Both the position numbers and the translations under genes were made by a program. From an uncultured Burkholderiales bacterium (GTDB lineage: Bacteria > Pseudomonadota > Gammaproteobacteria > Burkholderiales > Burkholderiaceae_C): a DNA stretch of 64,000 nucleotides. Within the stretch, counting starts at the first letter, position 1, and each line of letters opens with the position of its first letter. This document shows, piece by piece, positions 26,765-36,733 of the stretch. The stretch lies in NCBI GenBank assembly GCA_903871545.1, contig CAIQHG010000029.1, positions 41,368 to 105,367 of the forward strand. The letters run 5' to 3'. The notes below the pieces were generated by a model. That model did no database searches and had not been told where the DNA came from. It was given only the letters and a program-made list of their open reading frames with translations.

Positions 26765-27709
26765 ATGGACAAAGAGGCGACACCCAACCAGCCCGTGGAG
26801 ATGGGGTTTGAGACTGCCCAAAAAACTCAAACTCTGCATCTACACTACGTGAGCGTCAAGGCGGCGATCGAGTTTTTAAACGCACAAAAGCGGCGTCAAC
26901 CCTCGCTTAAAGAACTTTCGCACGCCGTGCACATGAGTGAGTTTGACCTTCAACGCGTATTTTCTCAGTGGGCGGGGATATCGACCAAGAAATTCTTACA
27001 ATTTTTAACCAAAGAATATGCTCTTGGTGCCCTTAAGAAACTCTCAAGCTTGGAGAGTCGCTCGCACCCTTTGGGGCTTTCCTCACCTAGCCGACCTCAT
27101 GATTTGAGGGTGACTTGTACGGGTCTATCCCCGGGCGAGGTTAAAACTGGGGGGGCAGGGATAAGGATTGAATACGGGTGGGGCAACACCCCATTTGGTC
27201 GAGCCATTGTTGCGTGGACCCAAAGAGGTATTTGCCACTTGATGTTCTGTGATTCGCACGAGAGTGCGCTACTGGACCTAAAAAAGGAATGGCCAGCGGC
27301 TGAGTTTGTGGTGAACCATGCTCAAAGCGAAGAGTTGCTTGGCATTATTTTTAAGGCAGCGCCCTCAAATCACGCAACGCCCTCAAATCACGCAACGCCC
27401 TCAAAGCACGCCCCCTGCATTCGTGTCCTATTAAAAGGCACCCCATTTCAAATGAAGGTTTGGGAGGCACTTATGAAACTGCCCTTCTCTAGCCTGAGCA
27501 CTTATGCCCAAGTGGCTCAAAGTATCGACGCCCCCAAAGCCCAAAGAGCCACTGGCTCTGCGATTGCAAAGAACTCTATTGCTTACCTGATCCCCTGCCA
27601 CCGAGTAATCCGGGGATCGGGTGAGTTGAGCAATTACAGGTGGGGAGTGGAGAGAAAAATGGCGATGATTGCTTGGGAGGCATCTTTGAGAGATGCGCCC
27701 CTTGGATAA
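26765..27709 (+). CDS. AraC-type HTH fused to O6-methylguanine-DNA methyltransferase (Ada-like without the N-terminal zinc domain)
   Basis: 314 aa from the ATG at 26765 (AGGA 8 bases upstream; a GTG at 26747 is the alternative). Residues about 25-85 form an AraC-type helix-turn-helix (LKELSHAVHMSEFDLQRVFS). After a linker comes the Ogt/Ada C-terminal repair domain, with the methyl-acceptor Cys in AYLIPCHRVIRGSGELSNYR and TYAQVAQSIDAPKAQRATGS before it. The Ada N-terminal Zn domain that senses phosphotriesters is missing, so classical Ada self-activation is not expected. A linker of three 18-nt repeats (ATPSNH) lies between the two halves of the methyltransferase. Probably repairs O6-alkylguanine; DNA-binding targets are unknown. 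Confidence 0.9.
   Translation: MDKEATPNQPVEMGFETAQKTQTLHLHYVSVKAAIEFLNAQKRRQPSLKELSHAVHMSEFDLQRVFSQWAGISTKKFLQFLTKEYALGALKKLSSLESRSHPLGLSSPSRPHDLRVTCTGLSPGEVKTGGAGIRIEYGWGNTPFGRAIVAWTQRGICHLMFCDSHESALLDLKKEWPAAEFVVNHAQSEELLGIIFKAAPSNHATPSNHATPSKHAPCIRVLLKGTPFQMKVWEALMKLPFSSLSTYAQVAQSIDAPKAQRATGSAIAKNSIAYLIPCHRVIRGSGELSNYRWGVERKMAMIAWEASLRDAPLG
27361..27414. repeat. Tandem 18-nt repeat, 3 copies, inside the ogt-like gene
   Basis: Units 27361-27378 and 27379-27396 are identical; 27397-27414 differs at a few bases. In frame it encodes the APSNHATPSNHATPSKHA linker. Confidence 0.88.
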
Positions 27710-27742
27710 GGCCACAACGGCTAAGCGGCTAGACTAGTTGGA

Positions 27743-28996
27743 TCATAAGTTATCGATCAGCACTTGCCCAAAGCCTGAACAGCTCACCTGGACAGCCCCC
27801 TCAATTCGCATGGCAAAGTCGTGAGTAACTTTTTTGCTAAGAACCGATTTCTCCATGGAATGAATAATTAAATCAGCTGCCTTTGACCACCCAATGTGTC
27901 TTAGCATCATCTCCGCGCTCAATATCTCAGAGCCGGGGTTGACGTAATCTTTGCCTGCGAACTTAGGCGCAGGTCCATGAGTTGCCTCAAAACAAGCAAT
28001 AGAGTCGGACATATTTGCGCCAGGCGCTATGTTGGTCGCGCCCACCTGTGCAGCAAGCGCATCCGATATGAAGTCCCCGTTCAGGTTTAAAGTTGCAATG
28101 ACGCTGAACTCTACAGGGCGTATTAAGATTTGTTGCAAAAATGTATCCATCACAGTATCTTGAATCAAAATTTCTTTACCGGTCTTTGGATTTTTGAATT
28201 TGCACATGGGTCCACCATCGATGGGCTTTGCACCAAACTCCCTCCTTGCTAAATCATAGGCCCAGTCCCTAAAAGCACCCTCTGTGAATTTCATAATATT
28301 ACCCTTGTGCACCAAGGTCAGACTGGGCTTATTGTGGTCGATGGTGTACTGGATTGCCTTTCTCACAAAGCGCTCGGTTCCTTCTTTTGATACGGGCTTA
28401 ATACCAAGTCCAGAGGTGTTGGGGAAGCGAATTTTTTTAACCTTCATCTCTTTGGTTAAGAATTCGATCAATTGCTTGGCCTCATTGGAGGTTGCACCGA
28501 ACTCAATGCCGGCGTACAAATCCTCTGAATTTTCCCTAAATATCACCATATTGGTTTTCTCAGGCTCTCTCATCGGTGAGGGGACTCCCCTAAAGTACCT
28601 AACTGGCCTTAAACAAACATATAGATCAAGTTCTTGTCTAAGGGCAACATTAAGGGAGCGAATATCGCCGCTACTTGGCATAGCCAACGGCCCCTTAATC
28701 GACACTACGTATTCGCGCAATGCCTGTAGGGTCTCTTGGGGCAGCAACGCACCGGCTCCGTATAACTGTGCGGCCTTCTCCCCCGCAAAGACCTCCATCC
28801 ACTGGATTGATTTTTGACCCGCATATGCCTTTTCAACAGCCGCATTAACCACTCTTTTCATCACTGGGGTGATGTCAACCCCGGTTCCGTCGCCCTCAAT
28901 AAAAGCAATAATTGGGCGATCAGGCACGTTAAGGGAGTGATCTGAATTAACAGTAATTTTTTGACCATTCACAGGCACTTGGATGTGCTTAAACAT
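27743..28996 (-). CDS. icd: NADP-dependent isocitrate dehydrogenase
   Basis: 417 aa, the usual length for the E. coli-type enzyme. TCA-cycle enzyme converting isocitrate to 2-oxoglutarate. It carries the substrate-binding Ser motif [20 protein letters not shown] (phosphorylatable Ser in E. coli), [14 protein letters not shown] at the start, [15 protein letters not shown] and [24 protein letters not shown] lies 7 bases before the ATG. It is convergent with the ogt-like gene (33 nt apart) and divergent from the DUF192 gene. Confidence 0.96.
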   Translation of the reverse strand: MFKHIQVPVNGQKITVNSDHSLNVPDRPIIAFIEGDGTGVDITPVMKRVVNAAVEKAYAGQKSIQWMEVFAGEKAAQLYGAGALLPQETLQALREYVVSIKGPLAMPSSGDIRSLNVALRQELDLYVCLRPVRYFRGVPSPMREPEKTNMVIFRENSEDLYAGIEFGATSNEAKQLIEFLTKEMKVKKIRFPNTSGLGIKPVSKEGTERFVRKAIQYTIDHNKPSLTLVHKGNIMKFTEGAFRDWAYDLARREFGAKPIDGGPMCKFKNPKTGKEILIQDTVMDTFLQQILIRPVEFSVIATLNLNGDFISDALAAQVGATNIAPGANMSDSIACFEATHGPAPKFAGKDYVNPGSEILSAEMMLRHIGWSKAADLIIHSMEKSVLSKKVTHDFAMRIEGAVQVSCSGFGQVLIDNL

Positions 28997-29139
28997 CTAA
29001 TATCTCCAGGGTGGGAAAGGACACGAATAAAAATTAGAATAATACTTGCAAGCATTGCATTCACAATTGAGATGCATAATATCTTATATAAAACGTTTGA
29101 TTATCTTTGCTTGCCTTAAAAAAACAATCTGTTTAACAA

Positions 29140-29646
29140 ATGACACTTAGAGCCTTTGATTCATTTAAGCACTTCAAATCCATAAAGCCGTTATTGGCAC
29201 TCGCGCTCTTATGCGCCTACTTAGGCCATTATCCTGCATGGGCGCAAAGCTTGGATACGGGAGAACCTCAGGCTGGTTTACCCAGGGTCACCTTAGAGGC
29301 GGGTATGTACCGTATTGACGCACAAATAGCGAGTACCGAGGTGCAGCGCCAAATAGGGCTCATGTTCAGGCCTTCAATGGCGCAGCATGAAGGAATGTTG
29401 TTTGTGTTTGAGCAATCAACGCCTCAATGCTTTTGGATGAAAAATACACTGCTCCCCCTATCGGCAGCTTTTATAGACCGAGACGGTACTATCGTAAATA
29501 TTGAGGACATGAAGCCTCAGACCACAGATTCTCATTGCTCCAAAAGGGCTGTGCCCTTTGTACTTGAAATGAATCAAGGTTGGTTTGCAAAAAGGGGGCT
29601 TAAAGAGGGCTCGAAATTAGTTGGAACACCCTTTAAAGCTAAATAG
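29140..29646 (+). CDS. DUF192 family secreted protein
   Basis: 168 aa. A cleavable signal peptide (hydrophobic LLALALLCAYLGHYPAWA) leads to a DUF192 domain of about 115 residues: LEAGMYRIDAQIASTEVQRQ, GLMFRPSMAQHEGMLFVFEQ, CFWMKNTLLPLSAAFIDRDG and SHCSKRAVPFVLEMNQGWF. The family is widespread, periplasmic or exported, and of undetermined biochemistry. It is divergent from icd (143 nt), an arrangement common in Burkholderiales. Confidence 0.92.
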   Translation: MTLRAFDSFKHFKSIKPLLALALLCAYLGHYPAWAQSLDTGEPQAGLPRVTLEAGMYRIDAQIASTEVQRQIGLMFRPSMAQHEGMLFVFEQSTPQCFWMKNTLLPLSAAFIDRDGTIVNIEDMKPQTTDSHCSKRAVPFVLEMNQGWFAKRGLKEGSKLVGTPFKAK

Positions 29647-29720
29647 CAATCAGCAATTAGTAAATAATCAACTACAAAAGGCCCGAGATCTTAAATGATC
29701 TGAAATTATTTGCAGCAAAT

Positions 29721-29764
29721 AACAATGCCGCTCATCTAGATTACTCCAGCTGAGCGGCAATGTT
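29721..29764. terminator. Intergenic hairpin between convergent DUF192 and sodB genes, likely bidirectional terminator
   Basis: A 14-bp stem with one mismatch (AACAATGCCGCTCA against TGAGCGGCAATGTT) and a 16-nt loop. No long T run follows on either strand, so termination is inferred from position and stem strength. Confidence 0.6.
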
Positions 29765-29793
29765 AAAGGTCAATCCGTTAGGTTAATTACCAG

Positions 29794-30375
29794 TTATGCA
29801 AAATTTTCTTGTGCGAAATTCCAATTGACTAAATGGTTCAAGTAGGTTTCAACGTATTTGGGACGTAGATTCCTATAATCAATGTAATTAGCATGTTCCC
29901 ACACATCAACTGTAAGTAATGCCGTATCTGCAGTGGTGAGGGGAGTGCCTGCAGCGCCCATATTCACAATATCCACAGTTCCGTCATGCTTTTTAACAAG
30001 CCACGTCCAGCCAGAGCCAAAGTTACCAACAGCAGACTTGACAAAAGCCTCTTTAAAGGCCGCATAGGAGCCCCATTTAGTTGTGATTGCGCTGGCAAGT
30101 GCCCCGCTTGGCTCGCCCCCACCGTTTGGCTTCATACAGTTCCAAAAGAAAGTGTGGTTCCAAACTTGAGCTGCGTTGTTGTAGATACCAGCGCTGGACT
30201 TTTTGATGATGTCCACCAAATTCATGCTTTCAAATTCAGTGCCTTTTTGCAAATTATTGAGGTTTACTACATATGCATTGTGATGTTTTCCGTGGTGAAA
30301 CTCGAGAGTTTCTTTAGAGTAATGGGGTGCTAAAGCATCAATAGCGTACGGCAATGCTGGGAGGGTGTGTTCCAT
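29794..30375 (-). CDS. sodB: Superoxide dismutase [Fe] SodB
   Basis: 193 aa from the ATG at 30375 (AAAGG about 10 bases upstream), the same length as E. coli SodB. A TTG two codons earlier is less likely. Metal ligands lie in LEFHHGKHHNAYV, AQVWNHTFFWNCM and VDVWEHANYIDYRN. The Gln in NNAAQVWNH is the position that marks iron-type enzymes. The usual HAYY motif is HANY here, a small variation next to the active site. Cytosolic antioxidant enzyme; next to xseA, as in many relatives. Confidence 0.95.
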   Translation of the reverse strand: MEHTLPALPYAIDALAPHYSKETLEFHHGKHHNAYVVNLNNLQKGTEFESMNLVDIIKKSSAGIYNNAAQVWNHTFFWNCMKPNGGGEPSGALASAITTKWGSYAAFKEAFVKSAVGNFGSGWTWLVKKHDGTVDIVNMGAAGTPLTTADTALLTVDVWEHANYIDYRNLRPKYVETYLNHLVNWNFAQENFA

Positions 30376-30525
30376 TTTCAAATAGCCTTTAAAGAATGAT
30401 GAAGTTGAGTAAAAAAATCAATAAATTTTGGATTGATCCAGGAGAGTTTCAAGTTTAAATTCCCCAATCCCACGCATTCTAATACTTTTGAATGAATGGG
30501 GAAATACCCATATTTAAATCCCTCT

Positions 30526-31830
30526 TCAAGGGGCTACGGTTTTAGAGATGACGCTCAACTCGGCTTGACCGTCTCCGAATGCAGCATTGACAACTTGATC
30601 GACTTTAAGCTCCGCTGCCTGGGTAATAGGTACGCCCTTTGAATCACTCAGCCAGGCATAACCTCTTTTGAGTACGAGCGAGGGGTCAAGCATCTCCAGT
30701 CTTATGGCTGCGCCCCTCAAGCGGTCCCCTCTGGATTGAAGGGCCTCTTTAACTGAGTTGGATAACTTTAAACCCAGTAATTGATTCGCATTAAGAGACC
30801 TATCTATGGGTCTTCTTACGCCCTCTCTCAAACGGTTGTAATGGCGAACCAGCAGCGACTCTTGCAGGCGCAGCCACTGTGAGGGCCTGCCCAAACGTTG
30901 CTGCAAATAGTCCAGTCTCTGAGACTCTTTGTCCAGTAACTGCTCAGCTTTACCTGTCATCCACTCGCTGGCCGCGTTTAGACGCTCCACCAAAATGTCT
31001 CTTGGCAACGCGCACAACTCGGCTGCCGCAGTGGGTGTAGGGGCCCTCAAATCTGCGCAAAAATCGGCGATGGTGAAATCCGTTTCATGCCCGACCCCGC
31101 TAATTATTGGTACTGGACTTTGAACAATCGTGCGAGCCAACAACTCGTTGTTAAACCCCCAAAGATCCTCCATTGAGCCTCCTCCCCTTACAAGCAAAAT
31201 AACGTCCACACCCTCAAACCCGTAAAGAGCGTGAAGTGCTGAGATCAATGACTCTGGGGCCTCTAACCCTTGAACCAGAGCGGGTGCGATAACTACCTCT
31301 ATGTGGGGGACCCTGCGCTTTAAGGCCGTACACACGTCATGCAAAGCTGCTGCGTTGAGGGACGTAACCACTCCAATCTTTCTGGGTATTTGCTTAATTG
31401 CCCTTTTGCGCGCCGCATCAAAGAGGCCCTCAGTATCAAGTTTTGCTTTTAATTTCAAAAACTCCTCGAAAAGCGTCCCTTGCCCTGCTTTGCGCATGGA
31501 TTCAACGACCATTTGTAGCTCGCCTCTGGCCTCATAAACTCCTAATTTGCCGAACACCTCCACGGCTTGCCCGTCTTTGGGCTGAAAATCTAGTTGGGAG
31601 GCCGCTCTTTTAAACATGGCGCATCTGAGTTGCCCCTGAGCGTCTTTGAGTGTGAAATAGCAGTGGCCGCTGCTTGCCCTGGTAAATCCTGCGATCTCGC
31701 CCTTCACTGCGACTGGATTAAATCTGGTTTGCAAAGCGTCTGAGACGGCCTTACAAAGTGCGCCCACCCCCCACACTCTTCTAATGGAGTCCTCTGATTC
31801 AGGGCTTTGGGGGGAATTAAACTGCAACAT
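30526..31830 (-). CDS. xseA: Exodeoxyribonuclease VII large subunit XseA
   Basis: 434 aa from the ATG at 31830; a TTG at 31893 would add 21 non-conserved residues. An N-terminal OB-fold (VWGVGALCKAVSDALQTRFN through GHCYFTLKDAQGQLRCAMFK) binds single-stranded DNA. The catalytic domain contains IGVVTSLNAAALHD, ILLVRGGGSMEDLWGFNNE and IISGVGHETDFTIADFCADL. The C-terminal helix-rich part ends with GYAWLSDSKGVPITQ. Degrades ssDNA to oligonucleotides with XseB, whose gene is not in the window. Confidence 0.95.
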   Translation of the reverse strand: MLQFNSPQSPESEDSIRRVWGVGALCKAVSDALQTRFNPVAVKGEIAGFTRASSGHCYFTLKDAQGQLRCAMFKRAASQLDFQPKDGQAVEVFGKLGVYEARGELQMVVESMRKAGQGTLFEEFLKLKAKLDTEGLFDAARKRAIKQIPRKIGVVTSLNAAALHDVCTALKRRVPHIEVVIAPALVQGLEAPESLISALHALYGFEGVDVILLVRGGGSMEDLWGFNNELLARTIVQSPVPIISGVGHETDFTIADFCADLRAPTPTAAAELCALPRDILVERLNAASEWMTGKAEQLLDKESQRLDYLQQRLGRPSQWLRLQESLLVRHYNRLREGVRRPIDRSLNANQLLGLKLSNSVKEALQSRGDRLRGAAIRLEMLDPSLVLKRGYAWLSDSKGVPITQAAELKVDQVVNAAFGDGQAELSVISKTVAP

Positions 31831-32391
31831 TAGTATTAATTTATTAAGGATTATTTGTTTATTGAAAGCAGGTCTTTTTAAGGTTAAACACAATTCTTAA
31901 TGTTCGTTATGAGGCTGGGGCTGTACCCCACTCAGAGCTAGAATTTATCTCATAAGTTATTGATTTAATTAGAAATTTAAATGATTAATTTGTGATCTTT
32001 TTAAGAGAAACAGGAAAACATGCGGTTTTCGAGGTCTAAGAATGGAGTTACTAACAAAGTTATCCACAAAAAATGTGTTTTCAAACACTACGTCAAGAGT
32101 TGTGGGAGACATTGTTTGATGACGTTGAAATGGGCTTCAAAGCACCCCCCCGAACTCCACCTGGTCATGTCCTATTGTAGGCTAGGCTCGGCTAATTAAG
32201 AGTAGGCTGGCGGAGCAGCATACAGGAGATTTGCCGGTAATAGTAGGTGTGATTTGGGCTTGGGGGTTGGGAAAAAAGCAGGTGTCTTAGATGGTCAAAT
32301 ACAGATTTCTTAACCTTTAAGCAAATATTGTGGTGGATAATCGCACCTGAGTTTGTAGGCAACGTTGGGGTTTTTAATTTAATTACGGGGT
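31831..32391. other. Divergent intergenic region between xseA and exbB
   Basis: About 560 bases. The left part is AT-rich; the part near 32170-32280 is G-rich with a repeated GTAGGCT element. No ORF, tRNA or recognisable riboswitch is visible. It should contain the promoters for xseA and the exbB operon. Confidence 0.5.
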
Positions 32392-33012
32392 GTGCTTTTG
32401 TTCTCTATCATTGAATCTGCGGGTTGGCCCATTTGGCCATTACTTATTTGCTCTGTCGTTGCCACCGCGCTTATTATCGAGAGGCTTTATCAGCTTAGAG
32501 CTAAATTGATCGCGCCTGAGGGGCTGCTAGGTGAGGTTTTGGACAAAATAGATGCTGGACTGCCCTCCTCTATTGACACGGACCAACTCGAGAGTAACTC
32601 CCCCCTTGGAGCCATATTATCTGCAACTCTTAAGATTTTTAGTGCTCAACCTAAAGCCCAAGAGATAGTGCTAAAGCAAGAAATTGAATTAGAGGGAAGG
32701 ATCATCGCCTATAAGCTTGAGCGATATTTGAACGCAATAGGAACAATCGCCTCCGCTGCTCCCCTTTTGGGCTTATTTGGAACAGTAATTGGAATGATCG
32801 ATATTTTCGGCTCCCAAAGTGGCTCCACCAATAACCCCGCTCAATTGGCGCACGGAATCTCTACTGCACTCTACAACACCGCGTTTGGTTTAATCATAGC
32901 TATTCCTTCACTCATTTTTTGGCGTTACTTTAGGACACAAATCGATTTCTTCGTTCTAACGCTTGAGTCCTCAAGTGATAAGCTTTTAAAACATTTACTA
33001 AAAATGAGATAA
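32392..33012 (+). CDS. exbB: MotA/TolQ/ExbB proton channel family protein
   Basis: 206 aa, inner membrane. Three transmembrane helices: N-terminal WPIWPLLICSVVATALIIE, central ASAAPLLGLFGTVIGMIDIF and GISTALYNTAFGLIIAIPSL. The latter two line the proton path in ExbB/TolQ/MotA. With ExbD it converts proton motive force into movement of an envelope partner such as TonB or TolA. GTG start. Followed by exbD (59 nt) and lpxK, the usual betaproteobacterial order. Which partner it serves cannot be read; no tonB or tolA is in the window. Confidence 0.9.
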   Translation: MLLFSIIESAGWPIWPLLICSVVATALIIERLYQLRAKLIAPEGLLGEVLDKIDAGLPSSIDTDQLESNSPLGAILSATLKIFSAQPKAQEIVLKQEIELEGRIIAYKLERYLNAIGTIASAAPLLGLFGTVIGMIDIFGSQSGSTNNPAQLAHGISTALYNTAFGLIIAIPSLIFWRYFRTQIDFFVLTLESSSDKLLKHLLKMR

Positions 33013-33071
33013 CTGCTCCAACCCTATAAACACCAAAACACCACTTATCTCAAGAACCACAGGCTAATTTA

Positions 33072-33506
33072 ATGCGCTTTTCCAAGAATAAAATTTCCGA
33101 GCCAGAAATCAACCTCATTCCCTTCATTGATGTGCTCTTGGTTATTTTGATTTTCTTGATGCTCTCGACCACTTACAGTAAACTCACTGAACTCGATCTA
33201 ACACTCCCCAGCGCGAACTCTGCGCCCCATAAGGAAAAAAACAATCAGATTAATTTATTAATAACTGCAGACGGGAAGTTCTACGTACGGGGTGCTCCAG
33301 TCGCCTCCAAGGATGTTGACTCACTATCTAAAGCACTCAAGGACGCAAGCCAGGGTTTAGATAACCCACTGATCGTTATTAGCGCAGATGCTCAAACAAC
33401 CCACCAATCTGTGGTTCAAGCTTTGGAGGCAGCTCAGCGCAACAGTCTGCACCAAATCACATTTGCAACTCAAACTCAAAGTGCAAACAAGGCTCCCTCT
33501 AAATGA
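33072..33506 (+). CDS. exbD: ExbD/TolR family biopolymer transport protein
   Basis: 144 aa with a single N-terminal transmembrane helix (INLIPFIDVLLVILIFLML). The conserved membrane Asp of the motif PFIDV is essential for proton use in ExbD/TolR. The periplasmic domain (about 50-135) contains VVISADAQT-like LIVISADAQTTHQSVVQALE. The stop overlaps the lpxK ATG by 4 nt (ATGA). Confidence 0.93.
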   Translation: MRFSKNKISEPEINLIPFIDVLLVILIFLMLSTTYSKLTELDLTLPSANSAPHKEKNNQINLLITADGKFYVRGAPVASKDVDSLSKALKDASQGLDNPLIVISADAQTTHQSVVQALEAAQRNSLHQITFATQTQSANKAPSK

Positions 33507-34696
33507 GGTTGTCCAGCTTACCCGATTTACTCCACTACCGGCTGCACGCTTTCATCACTCAGGCATGGCAACGCAAAGGCCTTTTCAGCCTTATCTTTTG
33601 GCCCCTCTCCAAACTTACTGCCTCATACCTTTGGGTTAATCACAAACTCTACCTTCATGGTTTCAAAAAACGCGTCAAGCTAAGTAAGCCCGTTATCGTT
33701 GTGGGTAACGTAACAGTCGGTGGTGCTGGAAAAACCCCTGTAGTCATTGAACTGGTTAAATACCTCACCTCAACTGGTCGCAGCGTAGGGGTCATATCAA
33801 GGGGCTACGGAGCAAGTAGGGGCCGTGGTGGGACTGCTGGAGCAAGCTCTGTTCCTTTGGCAAAGAAAGGGGCTACAAACACCAATGATTTATCCCTAAA
33901 CACGGACTCGGACTCGAAGTTCAATCCAACTCATGAGTTTCAAAGCGCCATGAATTTGAGCGGTACAACTGAAGTTACACAACACGTGTCGGCCCAGGTT
34001 TGCGGGGATGAGCCCAAGCTCATCCACGCAAAGACTGGTGTGCCCGTTTTTGTGGGCACCCAACGAGCTGAGGCAGCCCGTTTGCTTATCCTCAAATACC
34101 CCGAAATTGATGTACTTATCAGTGATGACGGGTTGCAGCACCAACAATTGGCTCGGGACTTAAACGTGATTATTTTTGACGACACGGGCCTGGGTAATGG
34201 CTTTTTACTTCCCGCGGGGCCTTTGAGGGAGAATTGGCCTATCCAGTATCCCAATGCCAAAGAGGAGTTTGTACTGAGTACCAACAACGCAAAAGCACCC
34301 ATTGGCTTTAAGGTCAAAAGAGCTTTGTCAGACTTTGCGTATAACCGTGAGGGACAAAAATTGGATCTGCGAGTGCCCACCCACAAAAGAATTCATGCAC
34401 TTGCAGGGATTGCAAGACCCTATCTTTTCTTTCGTATGCTGGAGGAGCGGGGGCTCCAATTATCCCAAACCACAGCACTGCAAGACCATGCCAACTTAAA
34501 CGAGGAGCAGTTGAGTATGATTTTCAAAAGCTCAGCTGTGTCGAGTGCTGAGGAAACTCTTTTTTTATGTACTGAAAAAGATGCGATCAAGATATGGGAA
34601 TTTAGTGATTGCGTTTGGGCCGTTCCACTGGACTGCACTTTAGAGACACAATTTATAGATATTTTTGAAGATTGGCTTGTTGGGGCTGGCGTTTAA
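33503..34696 (+). CDS. lpxK: Tetraacyldisaccharide 4'-kinase LpxK
   Basis: 397 aa; the usual length is about 325-345. It phosphorylates the 4' position of the lipid A disaccharide at the inner membrane. Walker A is VGGAGKTPVV following VIVVGNVT, and ISRGYGA, GDEPKLIHAKTGVPVFVGTQ, ISDDGLQHQQLARDLNVIIF and ALAGIARP are family signatures. A polar Ser/Thr/Asn-rich insertion of about 45-50 residues lies between ISRGYGA and CGDEPKLI, in a loop that is short in E. coli LpxK. Translationally coupled to exbD. Confidence 0.94.
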   Translation: MRLSSLPDLLHYRLHAFITQAWQRKGLFSLIFWPLSKLTASYLWVNHKLYLHGFKKRVKLSKPVIVVGNVTVGGAGKTPVVIELVKYLTSTGRSVGVISRGYGASRGRGGTAGASSVPLAKKGATNTNDLSLNTDSDSKFNPTHEFQSAMNLSGTTEVTQHVSAQVCGDEPKLIHAKTGVPVFVGTQRAEAARLLILKYPEIDVLISDDGLQHQQLARDLNVIIFDDTGLGNGFLLPAGPLRENWPIQYPNAKEEFVLSTNNAKAPIGFKVKRALSDFAYNREGQKLDLRVPTHKRIHALAGIARPYLFFRMLEERGLQLSQTTALQDHANLNEEQLSMIFKSSAVSSAEETLFLCTEKDAIKIWEFSDCVWAVPLDCTLETQFIDIFEDWLVGAGV

Positions 34697-34790
34697 GGCC
34701 TGCTAAACAGCATTAAATTGCTCAAACAAAGCCCCGCCCCCTCAAGCTAAACTTCTTTTGTTAAGATGCTGAAACGAAAAAGGAATTAAT

Positions 34791-34976
34791 ATGATGGACA
34801 CTAAATTATTGGAACTCCTCGTATGCCCTGTATCTAAGGGGCCTCTTATTTATGAGCGAGAACATGATGAACTCATTTCTCGAAGTGCTCGATTGGCCTA
34901 TCCAGTAAGATTTGGCATACCCATTTTGATTGAGTCAGAGGCACGCACACTTACGGATGAGGAAATTGAGAGGTAG
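34791..34976 (+). CDS. Trm112/YcaR family small protein
   Basis: 61 aa, matching the family length. [14 protein letters not shown] and [12 protein letters not shown] are the typical pattern; the zinc-binding cysteines of eukaryotic Trm112 are mostly absent, as in many bacterial forms. In bacteria the gene habitually lies between lpxK and kdsB, as here. AAAGGA 8 bases before the ATG. Function uncertain; eukaryotic homologues activate methyltransferases. Confidence 0.93.
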   Translation: MMDTKLLELLVCPVSKGPLIYEREHDELISRSARLAYPVRFGIPILIESEARTLTDEEIER

Positions 34977-35059
34977 TAGAGTTTTATTGGAGCGTCCATG
35001 CAATTTTATTGGAGCATTTATTTCTTTTCTGCGTTGAATCAAAAAACTTAAAAACTAAA

Positions 35060-35887
35060 ATGCCCCCTTCCCCAGCGTCATCAAAGTCTTCAGAAACTTC
35101 ATCACTTAAAAAGTTTTTTGGGGCTTTTACGGTCATCATTCCAGCCCGCCTCGCCTCCACTCGATTACCCAACAAACCCCTAGCTGACATTGAGGGTGAG
35201 CCCATGATTGTGAGGGTAGCAAAACAAGCAGCTCTATCAAACGCACAAAAAGTCGTTGTTGCTTGTGATCATGAAAGTATTAAAACCGCTTGCGAGCATT
35301 TCTCTATCCAAGTCGTTATGACAAAAGAGGACCACCCGTCGGGCAGCGACAGATTGGCCCAGGCATGCCAACTCTTAAACCTGAAGGACCATGAAATAGT
35401 AGTGAACGTCCAAGGCGATGAGCCTTTAATTGACCCAGCTATGATCAACGCGGTGGCCATTCTGCTTGAGCAAGAAAGCGACCTAATGATGTCAACTGTG
35501 GCCCATCCCATTTCAAACCTCAAAGACTTCACCAACCCTAATGTCGTTAAAGTCGTACTGGACCAAAAAAGTAGGGCTCACTACTTTAGTCGCGCACCGA
35601 TACCTTGGAGCCGAGATGAATTTAGTCAGGGAATTCACCAATTACCGAAAATTAGCGCTTTGAGACATGTAGGCTTATATGGGTATAGGGTTGGGTTTTT
35701 AAAGAAATTTCCAACTCTAGAGCCCACGGCCTTAGAGAAAATAGAGGCCCTTGAGCAATTGAGAGCCCTCTCCCATGGTTACCCAATCGGAGTCCATGTC
35801 TCCTGCGCCCATCCTGGGCCAGGCGTAGACACTCAAGAGGACCTTGAGCAAGTCAGATTAATCATTAGAGAGAGGAATTTAACTTAA
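35060..35887 (+). CDS. kdsB: 3-deoxy-manno-octulosonate cytidylyltransferase KdsB
   Basis: 275 aa from the ATG at 35060; a TTG at 35009 would add 17 residues. The catalytic domain starts near [20 protein letters not shown] and includes [36 protein letters not shown] and [13 protein letters not shown]. It activates Kdo as CMP-Kdo for LPS. The ~20-residue Ser/Pro-rich leader before the domain is unusual. A perfect 12-nt direct repeat (TTTTATTGGAGC) lies just upstream around 34982-35014. Placed between trm112 and adk, as in relatives. Confidence 0.94.
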   Translation: MPPSPASSKSSETSSLKKFFGAFTVIIPARLASTRLPNKPLADIEGEPMIVRVAKQAALSNAQKVVVACDHESIKTACEHFSIQVVMTKEDHPSGSDRLAQACQLLNLKDHEIVVNVQGDEPLIDPAMINAVAILLEQESDLMMSTVAHPISNLKDFTNPNVVKVVLDQKSRAHYFSRAPIPWSRDEFSQGIHQLPKISALRHVGLYGYRVGFLKKFPTLEPTALEKIEALEQLRALSHGYPIGVHVSCAHPGPGVDTQEDLEQVRLIIRERNLT

Positions 35888-36007
35888 AAACGTCTAAGTA
35901 CTTTGCCTAAGTCTTTCTTATTTGAATTAAGGATAACGAGTAAAATTTGTGTCATATTCAAAATCAATTAGAAAATATATATAACTAAAAACAGGTAAGG
36001 ATATTGA

Positions 36008-36673
<666 letters not shown>

Positions 36674-36733
36674 GTTAATTTAAGTTAAGAAAGAGGCCAA
36701 ATCTAAACCGGCCTTAGTTTAGTCTTCGTAACG

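Noticed and set aside
36674..36733. AGGCC/GGCCT hairpin between adk and asparaginase as a terminator
   Set aside because: Only five base pairs with no T run on either strand.
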